Below, piece after piece: positions 1 through 4,998 of a stretch of DNA of 5,537 nucleotides. The stretch spans positions 1 through 5,537 of the forward strand of contig JAUPVU010000094.1 in NCBI GenBank assembly GCA_030916925.1. The letters run 5' to 3'. Made by a program: the position numbers and the translations under genes. The stretch comes from Patescibacteria group bacterium. GTDB lineage: Bacteria; Patescibacteriota; WWE3; 2-01-FULL-39-13. Below the pieces are notes generated by a model that saw only the letters and a list, made by a program, of their open reading frames with translations, ran no database searches and was not told the origin of the DNA. Each line of letters begins with the position of its first letter. The stretch's first letter is position 1.

Positions 1-20
1 AAGCAGAATCGAAGAAATAA
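1..20 (+). CDS. 3' end of an upstream gene, probably rpsM (ribosomal protein S13), partial
   Basis: Only the last few codons of a gene entering from the left are present. In the frame starting at base 3 the tail reads A-E-S-K-K and stops with TAA at 18-20. This lysine-rich ending would suit a ribosomal protein. In the frame starting at base 1 the tail reads K-Q-N-R-R-N-N-L-N-L and stops at 31-33, two bases before rpsK, which would match the tight spacing elsewhere in the operon. The two cannot be separated from this little sequence. Calling it rpsM rests only on the usual order rpsM-rpsK-rpsD-rpoA-rplQ. Confidence 0.35.
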
Positions 21-35
21 TCTTAATTTATAAAT

Positions 36-428
36 ATGGCAAAAAAAACTAACACAAAAGCAAAAAAGTCGGCACGAGCAATAACTCCTTATGGAATTGC
101 TTTTGTTTATTCTGGATATAACAATACGACTGTTACTATTTCGGATTCCGAAGGTAATGCAGTTTGCTGGGGTACAGGAGGAAAAAGTGGATTTAAGGGA
201 TCAAGAAAAGCCACTCCATATGCAGCAACTATTATTGGTGAAAGCGTAGCAAAAGAGGCTGTTTCTTTAGGTGTAAAAGAGGTTGAAGTAAGAATGAAAG
301 GTGTCGGTTCTGGAAAGTCACAGTGTGTTAAAGCTTTAAGAAATGCAGGACTCGGAATTTCTAAGATAGTTGATGTTACGCCTATGCCACACAATGGTTG
401 TAGACCAAAGAAAAGGAGAAGAGTATAA
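36..428 (+). CDS. rpsK: 30S ribosomal protein S11
   Basis: This is ribosomal protein S11, a small-subunit platform protein that binds 16S rRNA with S6/S18 and S21 and lines the mRNA exit region near the Shine-Dalgarno/anti-Shine-Dalgarno helix. The 130-residue length is normal for the family. Diagnostic segments are Y-N-N-T-T-V-T-I-S-D near residues 28-37, G-x-x-G-F-K-G-S-R-K-A-T-P-Y-A-A at about 49-64, and the C-terminal D-V-T-P-M-P-H-N-G-C-R-P-K-K-R-R-R-V. The Asn120-Gly121 pair matches the site that becomes isoaspartate in E. coli S11. The first 14 residues form a lysine-rich tail. The ATG at 36 gives the expected N-terminus, although no Shine-Dalgarno sequence lies upstream. The stop codon directly abuts the rpsD start, so translational coupling is likely. 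Confidence 0.97.
   Translation: MAKKTNTKAKKSARAITPYGIAFVYSGYNNTTVTISDSEGNAVCWGTGGKSGFKGSRKATPYAATIIGESVAKEAVSLGVKEVEVRMKGVGSGKSQCVKALRNAGLGISKIVDVTPMPHNGCRPKKRRRV
413..421 (+). promoter_or_regulatory. Shine-Dalgarno-like sequence for rpsD
   Basis: AAGGAGAAG lies inside the last codons of rpsK. Its GGAG core (415-418) is 10 bases before the rpsD ATG at 429. It is the only convincing Shine-Dalgarno match in front of any gene of the ribosomal block. It also encodes the conserved K-K-R-R-R tail of S11, so the match could be a by-product of coding constraint. Confidence 0.5.
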
Positions 429-1031
429 ATGGCACGATATACAGGAGCTAAATGCAAATTATGCAGAAGAGAAGGACAAAAATTATTCTTAAAAGGTTCG
501 AGATGCTTGTCTGATAAATGTGCTGTAACCAGAAGAAATCAACCTCCTGGACCAAAACATTTAAGAACTAGAAGAGGTTATTCCGAATACGGTAGACATT
601 TAAGAGAAAAACAAAAAGTTAAGAGAATTTATGGTATTCTAGAGACTCAATTCAGAAGATATTATGAGGAGGCTGCGAGAGTTAAAGGAGTTACAGGTCA
701 AACCTTATTGATAATTTTAGAGTCAAGATTAGATAGCGTTATTTACGCAGCTGGATTTTCAGCCTCAAGAGCCGAAGCTAGACAAAAGATTAGGCAGAAT
801 AAAATAACAGTAAATGGTAAGTCGGTAAATATTCCATCTTATCAAGTTAAACCAAATGACGTTCTAAAGTTTGTCACGGTTGAAACTGCTCCAAGACCGG
901 AAGACGAAATGCCAACTTGGCTATTGTGGGATAAGAACGAAAAAGGAATTAAAATGAATTCCTTACCAACAAGAGATGATATACATCATGAGATAAATGA
1001 GCAGTTAATAGTTGAGTATTATTCTAGGTAA
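429..1031 (+). CDS. rpsD: 30S ribosomal protein S4 (zinc-binding type)
   Basis: This is ribosomal protein S4, a primary 16S rRNA binder that nucleates assembly of the 30S body and takes part in decoding fidelity. In several bacteria it also represses its own operon. The 200-residue length is typical. Cys9, Cys12, Cys26 and Cys31 form a C-x2-C-x13-C-x4-C zinc-binding pattern at the same positions as in Thermus S4, so this is the zinc-containing form. The N-terminal domain continues through G-P-K-H-L-R-T-R-R-G-Y-S-E-Y-G near 41-55. The S4 RNA-binding domain runs from about 98 to 160 (S-R-L-D-S-V-I-Y-A-A-G-F, then K-I-T-V-N-G). The C-terminus ends with Q-L-I-V-E-Y-Y-S-R, as usual for the family. 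The gene starts immediately after the rpsK stop and is followed by the largest gap in the operon. Confidence 0.97.
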   Translation: MARYTGAKCKLCRREGQKLFLKGSRCLSDKCAVTRRNQPPGPKHLRTRRGYSEYGRHLREKQKVKRIYGILETQFRRYYEEAARVKGVTGQTLLIILESRLDSVIYAAGFSASRAEARQKIRQNKITVNGKSVNIPSYQVKPNDVLKFVTVETAPRPEDEMPTWLLWDKNEKGIKMNSLPTRDDIHHEINEQLIVEYYSR

Positions 1032-1060
1032 ATAAGTTAGATATTTTATCTATTATTTAC
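1028..1060 (+). promoter_or_regulatory. Strong hairpin spanning the rpsD stop codon, before rpoA
   Basis: GTAAATAA (1028-1035) pairs perfectly with TTATTTAC (1053-1060), and TAGATA (1038-1043) pairs with TATCTA (1047-1052). The result is a 14-bp stem with a two-base bulge (1036-1037) and a TTT loop (1044-1046). The stem includes the rpsD stop codon at 1029-1031. It is followed by TCAAAAAAG rather than a T-tract, so it does not look like an intrinsic terminator. It could be an mRNA processing or stability element, or a site that tunes rpoA expression relative to the ribosomal proteins. The structure is visible directly; the role is inferred. Confidence 0.55.
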
Positions 1061-1078
1061 TCAAAAAAGTTATAAATT

Positions 1079-2014
1079 ATGTTTTATATACCAAGGCTAA
1101 ACCTTAAAGTCGTAAGTAACGACGGTCAAGTAGGTACGTTCGAGATTTCACCTTTAGTGAAAGGTTTCGGACAAACGATAGGTAGTGTACTTAGAAGAAC
1201 TTTGTATTCTTCCTCACAAGGAAGTGTAATTACAAAAGTTAGAATAGACGGTGTGGCGCACCAGTTCTCTACTATAGACGGTGTTACCGAAGATGTCTTG
1301 CATATATTATTGAACCTAAAGAAGGTTAGATTTAATAAAACCGTAGAAGGTCCAATTGAATTGAAGTTAGATGTCACAGGTCCAGGAAAAGTTACTGCTA
1401 AGGACATCGAATCAACATCAGATGTTCAAGTAATGAATAAGGATTTATTTATTACAGAGCTAGCCGATAAGAAAGCTAAATTAAAAGCTTACTTAACGGT
1501 AGAGACAGGTTATGGATATGTTGCTGCTCCAGAAGAGTCAACCGGAGCTATTGGAACAGTCCAACTTGATGCTAATTTTTCACCTATTAGTAATGTTATT
1601 GTGTCAGTTGAAGATACAAGAGTTGGTCGAGAAAGTAACTTTGATAAACTTATTATCACAGTTAAAACAGATGGTTCAGTAAATCCAGAAGTCGCTATTA
1701 GAGAAGCTTCAAAAACATTAAAAGAGTACTTCTATAAATTACAAACCGGTTTAGATTATACCGAACAAGAAGAAGCTCAATTAGTTTTAGATAATGAAGA
1801 AAGCGTAGCAAAAGCTGGAGTATCGGCTGACGAAGTTGCCTTAGAGGAATTACACTTAGCAACCAGGACAATTAACGCTTTAAAGAAAGCTGGAATAAAA
1901 ACTTTAGGAGATTTAGCTGACAGATCTGAGGATGACTTATTAAGAATCAGAAACTTAGGTGAAAAATCTATTAAAGAAATTATTGAGTTATTAGAAAGAG
2001 AAAATCTTAAATAA
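1079..2014 (+). CDS. rpoA: DNA-directed RNA polymerase subunit alpha
   Basis: This is the alpha subunit of RNA polymerase. It dimerises through its N-terminal domain to assemble beta and beta', and contacts UP-element DNA and activators through its C-terminal domain. At 311 residues it is slightly shorter than the E. coli protein (329). The N-terminal domain shows G-Q-T-I-G-S-V-L-R-R-T-L at 31-42, E-D-V-L-H-I-L-L-N-L-K at 71-81 and V-E-D-T-R-V-G-R near 177-184. An acidic, glutamate-rich linker follows at about 225-255. The C-terminal domain keeps the DNA-contacting residues: Arg263, Asn266 and Lys269 correspond to E. coli R265, N268 and K271, and N-L-G-E-K-S-I-K-E at 292-300 corresponds to N294-E302. 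UP-element recognition is therefore probably retained. No Shine-Dalgarno sequence precedes the ATG, which lies in an AT-rich stretch 18 bases after the upstream hairpin. Confidence 0.98.
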   Translation: MFYIPRLNLKVVSNDGQVGTFEISPLVKGFGQTIGSVLRRTLYSSSQGSVITKVRIDGVAHQFSTIDGVTEDVLHILLNLKKVRFNKTVEGPIELKLDVTGPGKVTAKDIESTSDVQVMNKDLFITELADKKAKLKAYLTVETGYGYVAAPEESTGAIGTVQLDANFSPISNVIVSVEDTRVGRESNFDKLIITVKTDGSVNPEVAIREASKTLKEYFYKLQTGLDYTEQEEAQLVLDNEESVAKAGVSADEVALEELHLATRTINALKKAGIKTLGDLADRSEDDLLRIRNLGEKSIKEIIELLERENLK

Positions 2015-2016
2015 AA

Positions 2017-2502
2017 ATGAGACATAATGTTAAGGGTAAAAAATTAGATAGAACAGCAGAGGGGCGAAAAGCCTTGGTTCAAGGTATGGCCTGTGCTTTA
2101 TTTGATAAAGGTAAAATTCATACTACCCTTCCAAAGGCTAAATATTTAAGATCATTTGCTGAGAAGTTTATTACTAGAGCTAAAGATAATACTTTAGCAA
2201 ATAGGAGACTTTTACTTAGTAGATTACAAAATAAAGAGATTGTCGAGAAATTATTAACTGAGATTGGTCCAAAGTATAAAGAAAGAAATGGTGGTTATAC
2301 TAGAATCCAAAAGTCATATATAAGGACGGGTGATGTTACACAGATGGCTTATATATCTCTGGTTGATGATGTTAAAATGGTTATCGACGAGCCAAAAGAA
2401 AAATCAGCAGCTAAAACGAAAGCTAAGAAACCTAATGTCGAAGTGGCTACTAAGTCAAAACCTAAAGCAAAACCAGTAAAGAAAGTTGAAAAGAAAAAAT
2501 AA
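2017..2502 (+). CDS. rplQ: 50S ribosomal protein L17 with lysine-rich C-terminal extension
   Basis: This is ribosomal protein L17, a large-subunit protein near the peptide exit tunnel. Family signatures are the M-R-H-N start, T-T-L-P-K-A-K-Y-L-R (36-45), A-N-R-R-L-L (61-66), I-G-P-K-Y-K-E-R-N-G-G-Y-T-R-I (83-97) and M-A-Y-I-S-L-V-D (110-117). The usual L17 core ends about here, near residue 118. This protein continues for some 43 residues, with 15 lysines among residues 127-161 plus alanine and proline; the tail is low-complexity and probably disordered. Such basic tails could add rRNA contacts, but no function can be read from the sequence. The gene starts two bases after the rpoA stop and its own stop abuts the rplM ATG. 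No good Shine-Dalgarno sequence is visible. Confidence 0.96.
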   Translation: MRHNVKGKKLDRTAEGRKALVQGMACALFDKGKIHTTLPKAKYLRSFAEKFITRAKDNTLANRRLLLSRLQNKEIVEKLLTEIGPKYKERNGGYTRIQKSYIRTGDVTQMAYISLVDDVKMVIDEPKEKSAAKTKAKKPNVEVATKSKPKAKPVKKVEKKK

Positions 2503-2925
2503 ATGAAAGTAACTAGAGCAATTACAAAAAAAGAAGTTGTACAAAATTGGCATTTAATTGATGCAGATGGAAAAGTCCTAGGTTCAACAGCAGCCCAGAT
2601 TTCTCATTTATTAATGGGAAAGCACAAAGCTACTTATGTACCTTATATGAATTCTGGAGATAAAGTTGTAGTGATTAATTCTGCGAAAATTGTATTAACT
2701 GGAAATAAAGATAACGCTAAACTTTACAGATCACACTCTGGATATGTTGGTAATTTAAGAACTCATACAGCAGCTCAAGTTAGAAAATCGAATCCTAACA
2801 GAATGATTCGCGAAGCAGTTAAAGGAATGTTACCAAAGAATAGATTAAGAGATGTGAGACTTGCTGATTTATATATTTATCCAGATGCGGAGCATCCTCA
2901 TCAAGGACAGTTGAAGACTATTTAA
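2503..2925 (+). CDS. rplM: 50S ribosomal protein L13
   Basis: This is ribosomal protein L13, an early-assembling 23S rRNA-binding protein of the large subunit. The 140-residue length is standard. Recognisable segments are W-H-L-I-D-A-D-G-K-V-L-G-S (16-28), L-M-G-K-H-K-A-T-Y-V-P (37-47), G-D-K-V-V-V-I-N (52-59), K-I-V-L-T-G-N-K (62-69), N-P-N-R-M-I-R-E-A-V-K-G-M-L-P-K-N (97-113) and the C-terminal Y-P-D-A-E-H-P-H-Q-G-Q (126-136). The ATG follows the rplQ stop with no gap, and the A-rich sequence upstream has no Shine-Dalgarno match, so translation probably depends on coupling to rplQ. The direct L17-L13-S9 order lacks the ecf transporter and truA genes that separate them in many Firmicutes. 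Confidence 0.97.
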   Translation: MKVTRAITKKEVVQNWHLIDADGKVLGSTAAQISHLLMGKHKATYVPYMNSGDKVVVINSAKIVLTGNKDNAKLYRSHSGYVGNLRTHTAAQVRKSNPNRMIREAVKGMLPKNRLRDVRLADLYIYPDAEHPHQGQLKTI

Positions 2926-2927
2926 AC

Positions 2928-3344
2928 ATGACTAAAAAATCCGAGAAAAAGCCTTTTTTTAATGGAACTGGTAGAAGAAAAAGAGCAGTTGCTAGAGTAT
3001 GGTTATACGCAGAAAAAGGCGAATTCACTATTAATGGAAAACCTGCAAAAGATTATTTTACAGAGGCAGAAGCGGCACTTGAGTGGGTAAAACCATTTCA
3101 TGCAATCGGGGTTTCACATCCTCAGTCAAAATTCAGTGGAAGTATAAAAGTTCAAGGTGGCGGAAATACGGGGCAAGTTGAAGCAGTAAGACTTGGAGTC
3201 GCGAGAGCCCTTGTTGCCTACGACGAAACATTAAGAGCAATTCTAAGAACATCTGATTTAATGACTAGAGATTCTAGAGAAGTTGAGAGAAAGAAACCAT
3301 TCTTAACAAAAGCTAGAAAGAAACCTCAATACTCAAAGCGATAA
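2928..3344 (+). CDS. rpsI: 30S ribosomal protein S9
   Basis: This is ribosomal protein S9, whose long C-terminal tail reaches the 30S P site and touches the anticodon loop of peptidyl-tRNA. At 138 residues it is slightly longer than the E. coli protein because of a short lysine-rich N-terminus. Family motifs are G-T-G-R-R-K-R-A-V-A-R-V (13-24), Q-G-G-G-N-T-G-Q (76-83), A-V-R-L-G-V-A-R-A-L (86-95), D-S-R-E-V-E-R-K-K (115-123) and the invariant end K-P-Q-Y-S-K-R (132-138). It is the last gene of the ribosomal block, two bases after rplM. Its stop codon is only two bases from the stop of the opposing peptidase gene, and no terminator is visible, so the operon transcript probably runs into the opposing gene. 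Confidence 0.97.
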   Translation: MTKKSEKKPFFNGTGRRKRAVARVWLYAEKGEFTINGKPAKDYFTEAEAALEWVKPFHAIGVSHPQSKFSGSIKVQGGGNTGQVEAVRLGVARALVAYDETLRAILRTSDLMTRDSREVERKKPFLTKARKKPQYSKR

Positions 3345-3346
3345 GA

Positions 3347-4222
3347 CTAATTCACATTATCTTTCGGTAAGAGTGATAGAAGATTGTAGCCCACAGGGGC
3401 AGCTCTTTCTGACAATTCGTCCAAAGTCATATAGTAATATATCGAGGGATTGATAGGATCTAAGTATTCCAACATTTCATTTCCTTCAGCATCAATACCA
3501 CAGGCAGTTATTAAAGCAGCATGTTGATTTGTTGCCAGTACCTCCCCTCCTACTTGGACAGACTTTATATCCGCTATGTTTTCAGAATTGCTAAACCAAC
3601 CAACGACTGGACAACCATAACTTAGTAATCCTTTAATAGTACTTTTATATGTCTCATTATTTCGAATCACTTGCTGGTTCCAACTTCGTGGATTTAAATT
3701 TGAATTGTTAATATCGGGAAGTTTACTTAACATTTCCTTCAATGGACCTGGATAAATTCCATAGGGATTTGGAGGAAGCTGTCCAAATCTATCAGAATTA
3801 TTTAGTTTTTTGTTTTTCAACCCTGGGTGAACACCTTTCCAAGGGAATTCATGTGTTGTTGTTTTTTCTATTAGTTGATCTTCTGTATATTCAAAACCAT
3901 GTGCCTTTAGGAGGTATGTTGTAGCCGAAAATTCACAACTAAGATCATATTCCTGAGATCTAAGTTCTAGGAGTGTTTTATCAAGCCTTCTCGTCGCTTC
4001 AGGGATTGTATTAATGCCATATTTCACACGCTTCAATCTTATTAAAGCGAGATTGCTCATGTTTTCGGCAATTGATCTAACTTGTTGTTTTGATTCATCT
4101 GGAGATAAGATTCCGGTTGCTGCAATAGTCATAAGGCCTGCAGCAGCTACGAGACCTTTTACTGCTGTCCTGCGGTTTATAAGAGGTGACCTATCTGGTG
4201 GACTTTCTGAAATATTATCCAT
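3347..4222 (-). CDS. Exported C39-like (papain-fold) cysteine peptidase candidate with Tat-type signal
   Basis: This 291-residue protein probably is a C39-like cysteine peptidase (Peptidase_C39_2 type) acting outside the cytoplasm. The catalytic pattern is visible: Gln90 as possible oxyanion residue, Cys96 six residues later in D-L-S-C-E-F-S-A, His234 in T-N-Q-H-A-A-L-I-T-A-C-G, and Asp255 in Y-L-D-P-I. Residues 16-39 form a twin-arginine-type signal: N-R-R-T-A-V-K (16-22) followed by a hydrophobic, alanine-rich stretch, after a polar 15-residue n-region. No typical lipobox cysteine is present. The segment from about 40 to 85, with R-R at 78-79, may be a spacer or propeptide. No ABC transporter domain or double-glycine substrate gene is nearby, so bacteriocin-leader processing is not supported. 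The ATG at 4222 gives a complete signal peptide and sits six bases after a -10-like hexamer. The substrate is unknown, and a non-catalytic role is possible. It is the only gene here ending in TAG. Confidence 0.75.
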   Translation of the reverse strand: MDNISESPPDRSPLINRRTAVKGLVAAAGLMTIAATGILSPDESKQQVRSIAENMSNLALIRLKRVKYGINTIPEATRRLDKTLLELRSQEYDLSCEFSATTYLLKAHGFEYTEDQLIEKTTTHEFPWKGVHPGLKNKKLNNSDRFGQLPPNPYGIYPGPLKEMLSKLPDINNSNLNPRSWNQQVIRNNETYKSTIKGLLSYGCPVVGWFSNSENIADIKSVQVGGEVLATNQHAALITACGIDAEGNEMLEYLDPINPSIYYYMTLDELSERAAPVGYNLLSLLPKDNVN

Positions 4223-4228
4223 ATTGTT

Positions 4229-4234
4229 ATTTTA
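4229..4234 (-). promoter_or_regulatory. Candidate -10 element for the C39-like peptidase gene (leaderless)
   Basis: Read on the minus strand, TAAAAT (5 of 6 matches to TATAAT) ends six bases before the ATG at 4222. This would place transcription initiation at or next to the start codon. An alternative hexamer, TATACT at 4234-4239, would leave a leader of about five bases. No clear -35 box is seen for either. In both cases the mRNA would lack a Shine-Dalgarno sequence. Confidence 0.45.
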
Positions 4235-4237
4235 GTA

Positions 4238-4243
4238 TATAAT
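4238..4243 (+). promoter_or_regulatory. Candidate -10 element for tRNA-Pro
   Basis: A perfect TATAAT ends ten bases before the first base of the tRNA, a suitable distance for a short 5' leader removed by RNase P. No good -35 hexamer lies 16-18 bases upstream; TTATCC at 4215-4220 is the nearest and is weak. The element lies against, or overlaps, the -10 candidates of the divergent peptidase gene. Confidence 0.6.
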
Positions 4244-4253
4244 TTAATCGCAA

Positions 4254-4330
4254 CGGGGTGTAGCGCAGTTGGCTAGCGCGTACGCATGGGGTGCGTGAGG
4301 TCGGAGGTTCAAGTCCTCTCACCCCGACCA
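4254..4330 (+). tRNA. tRNA-Pro (anticodon GGG)
   Basis: This complete 77-base tRNA folds without mismatches. The acceptor stem pairs CGGGGTG (4254-4260) with CACCCCG (4320-4326), followed by discriminator A4327 and an encoded CCA at 4328-4330. The D arm has GCGC/GCGC stems (4263-4266, 4276-4279) around a nine-base loop containing GG. The anticodon stem is TACGC/GCGTG (4281-4285, 4293-4297, one G-T pair). The loop ATGGGGT places anticodon GGG at 4288-4290 after T33 and before G37, as expected for proline. The T arm is GGAGG/CCTCT with loop TTCAAGT. The C1-G72 acceptor start and G37 are typical proline identity features. It should read CCC and CCU codons; CCA and CCG would need another tRNA elsewhere. 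Confidence 0.97.
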
Positions 4331-4361
4331 TTTAGGATGGTTTATAACTTTATTAAGAAAG

Positions 4362-4370
4362 TGCTACGAT
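4362..4370 (+). promoter_or_regulatory. Candidate extended -10 promoter for the 4377 gene (leaderless)
   Basis: TGC-TACGAT matches the extended -10 form TGn plus a hexamer with 4 of 6 consensus bases, and ends exactly six bases before the ATG at 4377. Initiation would then occur at the start codon. The -35 region is weak (TTATAA at 4342-4347). The spacing and the TGC prefix repeat those in front of the gene at 4999. Confidence 0.45.
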
Positions 4371-4376
4371 TAAATT

Positions 4377-4949
4377 ATGAAATCTTCCAAAACATCAGCT
4401 TTGTTAGTTGTGATACTTATTCTTTTATTAGGGGCTTTTCTTGTGTACTATTCCCCAAAGCCTATACAAATAGTCGAGAGACATGTTACTGATAGTGGGG
4501 TTGTTATCGATGATAATAAAGAAGAATTGTCTGAGTCGATAATATGGAAGATGCCAGTGGTAGAGAATTCCGAGCCCTGGAATTCTGTTGTATCAGGTTA
4601 TGAAGATAAAGTTCTGGTAGTAGGGTCTGAATTTATACTAAATGGACAAAATATGCCTGATGATTTGGGAAATACGATGCATAATGAATTTTCATCCTAT
4701 AAATTAAAACTGCTAGAAATAAATGAAGAATCAGTAATGGTCGAAGTATTGGAAATGAGCGGTACCGACGGAACATTTGCGCCTCCATACAATCCAGAAA
4801 CATTTGAAATTAGTAATAACACATGCAAAATGGCAATGCCGTTGGTATTAGATGCCTATTGGGAATATTGTTTTACGATAGAAAAAGAAGAAGGTCGTAT
4901 GGCAATCAAATACAACATTGTAGGACATAGCACGTTGCCGGGAAGGTAA
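4377..4949 (+). CDS. Membrane-anchored protein of unknown function
   Basis: I do not recognise this 190-residue protein. Residues 1-7 are polar with two lysines. Residues 8-25 form one strongly hydrophobic helix ending in V-Y-Y-S-P, so it looks like a signal anchor with the remaining ~165 residues outside the cell; no lipobox cysteine is present. The outer part is acidic (for example D-D-N-K-E-E-L at 45-51) and rich in alternating hydrophobic and polar residues near 79-125, which suggests beta structure. Two cysteines, Cys150 and Cys165, may form a disulfide. The gene follows tRNA-Pro by 46 bases, has no Shine-Dalgarno sequence, and appears to have its own promoter immediately before the ATG. 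The next gene, on the same strand, also encodes an anchored extracytoplasmic protein, but each has its own -10 candidate, so a functional link is unproven. Confidence 0.8.
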   Translation: MKSSKTSALLVVILILLLGAFLVYYSPKPIQIVERHVTDSGVVIDDNKEELSESIIWKMPVVENSEPWNSVVSGYEDKVLVVGSEFILNGQNMPDDLGNTMHNEFSSYKLKLLEINEESVMVEVLEMSGTDGTFAPPYNPETFEISNNTCKMAMPLVLDAYWEYCFTIEKEEGRMAIKYNIVGHSTLPGR

Positions 4950-4983
4950 TAATTACAGACTTTTTTTATTGATTCGTCGAACT

Positions 4984-4992
4984 TGCTATAAT
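4984..4992 (+). promoter_or_regulatory. Extended -10 promoter for the dehydrogenase-like gene (leaderless)
   Basis: TGC-TATAAT is a perfect extended -10 element, ending exactly six bases before the ATG at 4999. An extended -10 can work without a good -35 box, and none is visible in the T-rich sequence upstream. The predicted transcript begins at or next to the start codon. Confidence 0.65.
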
Positions 4993-4998
4993 TGCCGT

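Noticed and set aside
107..457. 116-codon open frame on the minus strand
   Set aside because: It lies almost wholly antisense to rpsK, whose protein is unmistakable, and its translation shows no domain or sensible start context.
1126..1407. 93-codon minus-strand open frame inside rpoA (a similar 82-codon one at 1777-2025)
   Set aside because: Both are antisense shadows of the alpha subunit gene with no recognisable protein features.
3389..3410. Possible terminator after rpsI: GCCC-ACAG-GGGC followed by AGCTCTTTCT
   Set aside because: A four-pair stem with a broken T-tract is too weak and lies inside the opposing coding region.
3742..3924. 60-codon plus-strand open frame, with a hydrophobic stretch, inside the peptidase gene (another, 73 codons, at 4014-4235)
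   Set aside because: Both are antisense to the peptidase. The hydrophobic look comes from the complement of its charged codons, and no ribosome binding site or promoter supports them.
4286..4492. 68-codon plus-strand open frame starting in the tRNA anticodon loop
   Set aside because: It runs through tRNA-Pro and then overlaps the 190-residue protein gene in another frame, so it is a shadow.
4564..4586. Perfect 8-base inverted repeat, AGAATTCC / GGAATTCT, with a seven-base spacer
   Set aside because: It lies inside a coding region, and one or two such repeats are expected by chance in a window this size. There is no T-tract and no repeat elsewhere.
4935..4967. Possible terminator: stem TTGCC/GGTAA with a five-base loop, followed later by T7 (4961-4967)
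   Set aside because: The stem has only five pairs including a G-T, and the T-tract begins 11 bases after it, too far for an ordinary intrinsic terminator.
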